Shown here piece after piece: positions 21,401-26,831 of a stretch of 26,831 nucleotides of DNA (its first letter is position 1; the number at the start of each line of letters is the position of its first letter). Position numbers and translations under genes: made by a program. Under the pieces are notes generated by a model, which had not been told where the DNA came from, did not search any database, and worked only from the letters and a program-made list of their open reading frames with translations. The stretch spans positions 22,336 through 49,166 of the forward strand of contig JH153180.1 of NCBI GenBank assembly GCA_000226015.1. The letters are read 5' to 3'. The DNA is from Mnemiopsis leidyi (lineage: Eukaryota; Ctenophora; Tentaculata; Lobata; Bolinopsidae).

Positions 21401-22347
21401 CGCTTTTGAGACGGAAGTTAAACTTCCATGTAACACACCGCATTGTATAGAAGAGCAGCGTCCGGTGAAGCAAGACGATCACAGGAATATGTGAAAAATA
21501 AAAGACTGAGTACTGAACTCGAATCGCGGTGAATGCGATCATTGTGTATTGATATTTGTTGGTGTTCTCTGTAAATTTAGGATCTGAAAGGTGCCGATGT
21601 GAAATTCCAAACAAGTCCCAGAAATAATTTGTAAGAAAATGTACGGTTGTTTTGAGACTTGACACTCCAGTCTCTGAATAAGCTGCTCATTAGATTGTGT
21701 TCTTTGTTGTTCCTGGTTTTGATTGAAGATCTCGATTATTTAATTTTCCAAATTGAAGATTTAGAGGTCTGTGTAGAATTAAATTATCGTGGCGTAATCA
21801 AAGTGTATTAATATTATTGTATTTATATCATTGATATATTGATTGTCGATTGAGGGTTTAGGGTTTCCAGAATTCAAACTCTTTTAGATTTAATATTCTT
21901 TTATACGTCTTTTACCCAAAAACGAGATAAATGTAAAAAACAAGGTATATTTTTGTTTAAGATTTATGTTATTTTTCTACGCTATTCTCATATTTATTTC
22001 GATAGTGATGAACATGAAATTCCGATAATAATGATCATGATAATAATCATGATGGTTGATGCAAATGATGTGCATGGTTAACGCAAACTAATTCCGTGGC
22101 CATCATCTAGTTTTAGATTTAGATTAACTGACAGATTTGGTTAGTACAATAAATTACGAAACAAGGTAATTAAGTTTAAGATACATGCCCCGTTTTTATA
22201 TTGTCTTGGTGGAGGGTTTGTATTCGCAGAAACTTGACATGCTTCTTCAGTGATACGATACAGGTAGTAATGTCCCCGTATCAATAATGACAACATGATT
22301 GTGTGTCTTAGAGGAAAGACAATGCAGCTTAAGCTTGTCTAAATAAA
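21401..22347 (+). terminator. ADAM 3' untranslated region and poly(A) signals
   Basis: AATAAA occurs at 21497-21502, 97 bases after the stop codon, and again at 22342-22347, where it is followed by a GT-rich stretch near 22405. Either could define the transcript end, giving a 3' UTR of about 0.1 or about 1 kb. The region between is AT-rich and shows no open frame worth reporting. Confidence 0.5.
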
Positions 22348-22475
22348 GCTGCTGAAGCTTGTCAAGAGTCCGCCTTTTTATTTTCTTGTACTATAATCCT
22401 CTCCTGTTTGTGTCTTTTTGGCCGATAAAATATTTTTAATGAGTTTGTTTTTAATTCTGATACTTACACGAGTTC

Positions 22476-22481
22476 TTTATT
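22476..22481 (-). terminator. Poly(A) signal for the minus-strand gene
   Basis: AATAAA on the minus strand (TTTATT here) lies about 500 bases beyond the stop codon at 22978. Another lies at 22377-22382. The latter is only about 30 bases from the downstream plus-strand AATAAA at 22342, so the two convergent transcripts probably overlap or nearly meet. Confidence 0.4.
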
Positions 22482-22977
22482 TTGACTTTTATAGAAAAGA
22501 CGTAATATATTTCATTCATTCTACTGTGTACTTAGTACAATGAGGCAATCAATTTTATACCAGCACAACTCTAAGCAACTACATACTAAGTAATACGGAG
22601 AATTTTTTGAACAAAAAAAAGAGTTTTCAGCAGGAAAACAGTTTCTGTTTCATTCACGAAATATTTACAACAAATATCCTCAGAAAAAAATACCAAATAT
22701 CATCACAATCAATAAAAATATTCCATTGGCTGTTTAAATGCTACAACTGATATTTGGACGTCAAAAAGTGTTTAGAACTAAATGACATATGTGATGATTT
22801 AAACAAAAATCTAAAGCATATGCAATACACTATGAGTATGAGTATAATACAATTGTTATCAAGCAATTAAAACTTATCACAGGAACATTTAGTCTGAATC
22901 ATAACTTAGATTTTACTTCTTACCACAAATTCCACATTACAGCAGGAAAAATCGACAAAAAATGATAATATACAAAA

Positions 22978-24243
22978 CTACCTCAAAAGTCTCAGAGGTG
23001 ACTGTTTAGAAATGGGATCAAACTGGATGTTCATGATGGAAGAGTTTCGTTTCTTGTTGGGTAGTCTAAATGCCGATTCTGATGACTTGTTTACGTGAGG
23101 AGATTTATAGGGAGAATCCAACTTTTTCGTGGGAGACTTTATGTTGGCAGTAGATCCGTTACGATCTAACGGGTTTACTTTGACTTTTATCTGGTCAATG
23201 TTTCTGGAGATGGCTGGGTCTGTAGTCCTAGTTAAATCTCGTCTCCCGTTTTGTAGATCGTTCCAGGGGCAGTGCTTTTGTAGAGGTGATACCTGCAGAG
23301 TAAGAGTGATGATAGATGAAATGCTGTTTCATGAACTTGGTGCTCAATTACAATTTTCTGTGCTATCAGAGTTAGCTACGGTATCAGAGTTAGCTATGGC
23401 ACTGTATTTGAGCCTGATATAGCTAGAAACAGCGATACTAGAGATTTGATATCACGAAGTCTACGTTCGCCATGTTGAGGTCACGTGACAATGACATGGC
23501 GTACTTACTGGTGTGACAGGTATCCTCTCTATCACGTGACATGACAATGGAGTACTTACTGGTGTGACAGGTATCCTCTCTATCACGTGACAATGACAAT
23601 GAAGTACTTACTGGTGTGACAGGTATCCTCTCTATCACGTGACAATGACATGGCGTACTTACTGGTGTGACAGGTATCCTCTCTATCACGTGACAATGAC
23701 ATGGCGTACTTACTGGTGTGACAGGTATCCTCTCTATCCCGAAGAAAGGTTGTTTGCTTTGTCTCCAGCAAATAGTTCTGTCCCTGTTGTACCTCACATA
23801 CCGGTTTCCGCTACTCAATTCCTATTATCAAAATAGTTATGTTAATCCTGGGATAATCTGACAGGAGTTTAATTCTAAAATCAACCTTACTCTTAGAATT
23901 ATATCAAGACAAAAGTCATCGTTAGGTATTTTCATCTGCATCCATAAGTTCAAAAGTAAAACCCGGAATTAAACAGTGCCAGTATTAGTAAAAGTACCTC
24001 TGAGTGAGCTGTAGATTTCTCGTGACTTCCATTATCAAGTTTAACCACACTGTTCTTCTCTCTCTGAGACAGCAGAAGTAGAGACTTAAAGTAGGAGCAG
24101 TTCCTCTCCAGACGTGGTGTGCTGGTCGTGTCGTCTACCGAGGGTATGGGGCTGGTCGAGCAGGAGGTGCTCTCAGAGCTGAACGGGTTGTCGAAGGAGC
24201 CCTGGACGGTGTCTTCCCGGAGTAATCTGGTAGTGGAGAGCAT
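22978..24243 (-). CDS. Unrecognised 222-aa basic, serine-rich protein, three exons
   Basis: Exons 24243-23998, 23821-23714 and 23292-22978 join in phase 0 at both GT-AG junctions (82, 36 and 104 residues plus stop). Exon 1 starts MLSTTRLLREDTVQGSFDNP and is rich in Ser/Thr. Exon 2 carries RYVRYNRDRTICWRQSK and ends ERIPVTP. Exon 3 is basic with repeated S-P sites (IKSPTKK, PYKSPHVNK, KQSPLRLLR) that look like proline-directed kinase targets. There is no signal peptide, membrane span or domain I recognise, so a cytoplasmic or nuclear disordered protein is likely. The ATG follows a TATA box by about 55 bases. The donor of exon 2 sits in a five-copy tandem repeat, so longer in-frame variants are possible. 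The gene converges on the ADAM gene. Exon assignment is from sequence only. Confidence 0.7.
23481..23738 (-). repeat. 51-bp minisatellite carrying a splice donor, five copies
   Basis: TCACGTGA starts at 23481, 23532, 23583, 23635 and 23686 (spacing 51, 51, 52, 51). On the minus strand every unit has the exon end GAGGATACCTGTCACACCA followed by the donor GTAAGTA. Possible exon ends are therefore 23714, 23663, 23612, 23560 and 23509. A unit is 17 codons, so the first three choices keep the phase 0 needed by the next exon, and the 52-base unit breaks it. Each unit also has a palindromic E-box. Confidence 0.92.
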
Positions 24244-24298
24244 GGTTGGTACTGTGGATCAGTAAGACTAAATAAATTTAGTGGCTCATCTTCGCTCT

Positions 24299-24306
24299 CT
24301 TATATA
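24299..24306 (-). promoter_or_regulatory. TATA box of the minus-strand gene
   Basis: On the minus strand this reads TATATAAG, within GCGTATATAAGAGAG. It lies 56 bases before the ATG at 24243, placing the start site near 24270 and leaving a leader of under 30 bases. This fits a simple TATA-driven promoter. Confidence 0.55.
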
Positions 24307-26831
24307 CGCTTACGCTGGTCATACTGTCATCGCGCTATAAGCACGATGGCAAAAGAGGAAACCCGGTCTTAAAAGTTTGCTACTGCTAGATCACAACTGA
24401 TTTCAGAAATGACATGAAGGCTGCACAACAAATTAAGCTAGCTTGATTTGTAAGTTTTAAGTTTTTGCTGCTTTGTCCATCCCGGAAATTATACGATCGA
24501 AATTGAAAATTGAACAAAAATCACGCCCTCTGAAAGACCTGGTGGCAGAAAATATTTTAATTGTTCATTCTTGGTATTCGGCAAAACTATTTCAAAAAGG
24601 TGGTAAATATTTGATTCAAATTTTCTTTGTGAGCCGTTACTGTAAATTTTGTAAGTAAACTATATGTCAAAGTACTTGATGGAATGAAAAACAAAGTCGA
24701 AAACTTACTCTGAAATGAGCCGTCTTATCAAAACCATGGTCGGATCAAGAAAAATTCAAACTTCTTCTTTAAACTGGTACTTAGCAAAGTACTATCTCAG
24801 AAATAATCATTCTAGATGAATCAGACTTAAATAGGGAGCCGAATTTCCCGGACATAAAAGTAAGTCACGTGACTAGCCAGTGTGAGACACGTCAAGGAAC
24901 AAGTTCAGACCATCTCACAAGAGTCATGATTACGTGGGCCCAGCCAAACAAGCACATTGCAACACTGGCAACTCTTCTAGAAGGATGTTGTGCGTTTTGG
25001 CATGGTACTTCACAAGTCACGAGATATCCGTAGACAGAGTAGCCAGCGGGAGAAAGACAATGATGTAAACTCAGCGGTAAATCGGGGCTCGCTTGATCTG
25101 TTTGTCGGGAATATTTCTAATGCTTGTGGAGTTTTAACGCTGTTTAAGACATTGCACACTTGTGCAGGATCATCTTGCTTGGTGGAGGTCACTGTGTGTC
25201 TACTTTTGCGTGGTTGATATTGCTTCAAGGCGGTTGGAAACTTCACGGGAGTGGCCGAGTGGTTGCTAGAATGAACAGAATGTCTTGCTGCTTCTATTTA
25301 TATCATATATAGACATTCTCGTCATATCGCTTGCAGCAGAACGTTGAAAAATATTTTACTAATGGCTTTGTTTCTAATTCTAAAACAAGACGTTAAGTCA
25401 TTAATGGTGATTTTAACCAACAGCAACTGGTGATCATCAAGTGTACACAGGACCTTTTTTATTCCTACTCTATTAACATAATCCACAATGATGGATGATT
25501 TATCATCACAATGATGGATGATTCATCATCACAATGATGGATGATTCATCATCATCATGTTATCCCTGCACATGTTATATCTTCGATCTTACACATGTCA
25601 TCTTACACATATTTTATCTTCAATCTTCATGAGCCACTTACTGAATCTTAATCAAATCTCAAATAAATGACACAGTCAATCAAATGACAAAGTCGACCCC
25701 AATCCATGGAATAATGGATGCACTATCTCATGGCCATGGATTGACTCAGACTGTCAGAATCTTAATCAAATTTTGAGTTTAAGCTTTAAGTTTAACTATT
25801 AGTCTCACGCAACAGATAAAATGCCGTCATGGATCAGGTCTGAATAATATTGATTGATAATTTAATGATAATCTTCTTACTTAAAATGGGTTTCGTTGAT
25901 GACGAAAGTACTGGGGAGTGGCCAAGGTGTGGTTAAATCTTCCGTCAAGCCACTGTTTTGCAGGTTCGGGTTGTAGTATGTTCTTACTTTCATCCTGGAG
26001 ATGTAAATTATAGTTTTCATTTGTATAAATTGAAGTTTCAATGTCTTGTTGAGTGATACTGATAGAATAATGGTATTAATATTTAAGTATAACTCGAAAT
26101 AATTGTCATGAGATGTTGTTATAGTTATGACGTAACTACACAAATAAATTCTTCGAGCTCTTCGTTCCTAACTGAAGTCAATCATAATAATGTCATATTG
26201 TTATACTTATAAATATATAACTAATAAGTATTAGGATTATATCATATTTTCAAAGTAAACTTTAACGAGAGCTAGCTTTGAGCTAACTTTTAGCTAGCTT
26301 TGAGCAGCGAGAATAGGGTGTAACTGTGACAAGCTATAAGAGTTATTCTTAGAAGAATACGTATTGATTTTAAAATTTAATCATAATTCGTAATGTGTTG
26401 AGCCAACTATCAAGTTTCAAAAGTCATAAATTAAAATGAATTGTGTGCATAACTGTGTGCTAAAAGTAAATGGCAAAGACGATATCATCTTTCAATGTCA
26501 AATAAGATTAAGACGAGACGATATTTCCTTTTTTAAATAAACTCAAACAGCCATGATCGCATTAATATATGCTTTTAAACATAGAGCCGAAGTGCAGATT
26601 AAGTGCAAATATAACTTGCAGTCTCCAGTCTTTGGAGCTTTAAAGTTAAACTCTTATCTGTAAAAAACAAGCAATCATGAATTACAGTTGCGGTTTGAGT
26701 ATAGGCATAGCATTAGAAATTGGAGAAAACAGCTAAGTCATCTATACAAAATTATTGAACAACTATAAACTCGAACAAACAACAATGATATTGTGACAAT
26801 ATTATTGTTAATTGCTCGATCAGTTCATAGT
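24307..26831. other. 2.5 kb intergenic region, no supportable gene
   Basis: This lies upstream of the minus-strand gene. Open frames at about 24473-24658 and 24990-25217 (+) lack a convincing start, splice sites or recognisable motifs. A 23-bp unit (ACAATGATGGATGATTCATC plus three bases) is repeated three times at 25485-25557. A perfect TCACGTGA lies at 24865-24872. A tRNA-like A box at 25252-25262 has no matching B box. The remainder is AT-rich with no visible structure. Confidence 0.45.
25485..25557. repeat. 23-bp tandem repeat, three copies
   Basis: ACAATG begins at 25485, 25508 and 25531, exactly 23 bases apart. Each unit contains GATGGATGATTCATCATC, which is close to self-complementary, so the array can fold into hairpins. 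Confidence 0.85.

Noticed and set aside
23129-23422. Open frame of 97 codons on the plus strand
   Set aside because: Its first part is antisense to the third exon of the minus-strand gene and it has no start context or motif.
24473-25217. Open frames of 61 and 75 codons on the plus strand
   Set aside because: They start at non-ATG codons, lack splice signals and match no family I know.
25252-25262. tRNA-like A box TGGCCGAGTGG
   Set aside because: No B box, anticodon arm or acceptor pairing follows; at most it is a truncated SINE head or chance.

Overview
The window looks like nuclear DNA from an intron-rich invertebrate animal. Coding pieces are short, join through GT-AG introns of mostly 100-1,200 bases, and use the standard code. 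There is no operon structure, no ribosome-binding-site pattern, and abundant minisatellite and microsatellite DNA. The gene content (an ADAM protease with EGF, membrane and proline-rich tail parts, and a papain-like protein fused to trefoil and beta/gamma-crystallin domains) is metazoan. The species cannot be named from the sequence alone.

Layout. 1-186 is a foldback, MITE-like element. 187-3933 holds no gene I can support, only scattered open fragments. 3934-4350 is a 42-bp minisatellite. 4704-4813 looks like a promoter and non-coding first exon. From 5435 to 21400 (+) runs a complete ADAM-family metalloprotease-disintegrin gene. I reconstructed 25 core coding exons that stay in one frame from ATG to stop (1,125 codons). 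Two further well-formed exons bring this to 1,189 residues, and there are three small candidate alternative exons in the tail. All introns after the transmembrane exon are phase 2, so tail exons can be added or skipped without breaking the frame.

Inside the long ADAM intron that separates the EGF exon from the transmembrane exon lies a second, intronless gene on the same strand (14400-16094, 564 aa). It encodes a secreted papain-fold protein whose active-site cysteine is serine, followed by a P-type trefoil domain and two beta/gamma-crystallin domains. This is the most unusual object in the window.

Downstream and convergent (24243-22978, -) is a three-exon gene for an unrecognised 222-aa basic, serine-rich protein. 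The 3' end of its middle exon, splice donor included, has been amplified into five tandem 51-bp copies, most of which keep the reading frame. The ADAM gene and this gene have poly(A) signals only about 130 bases apart. 24307-26831 contains no gene I can support.
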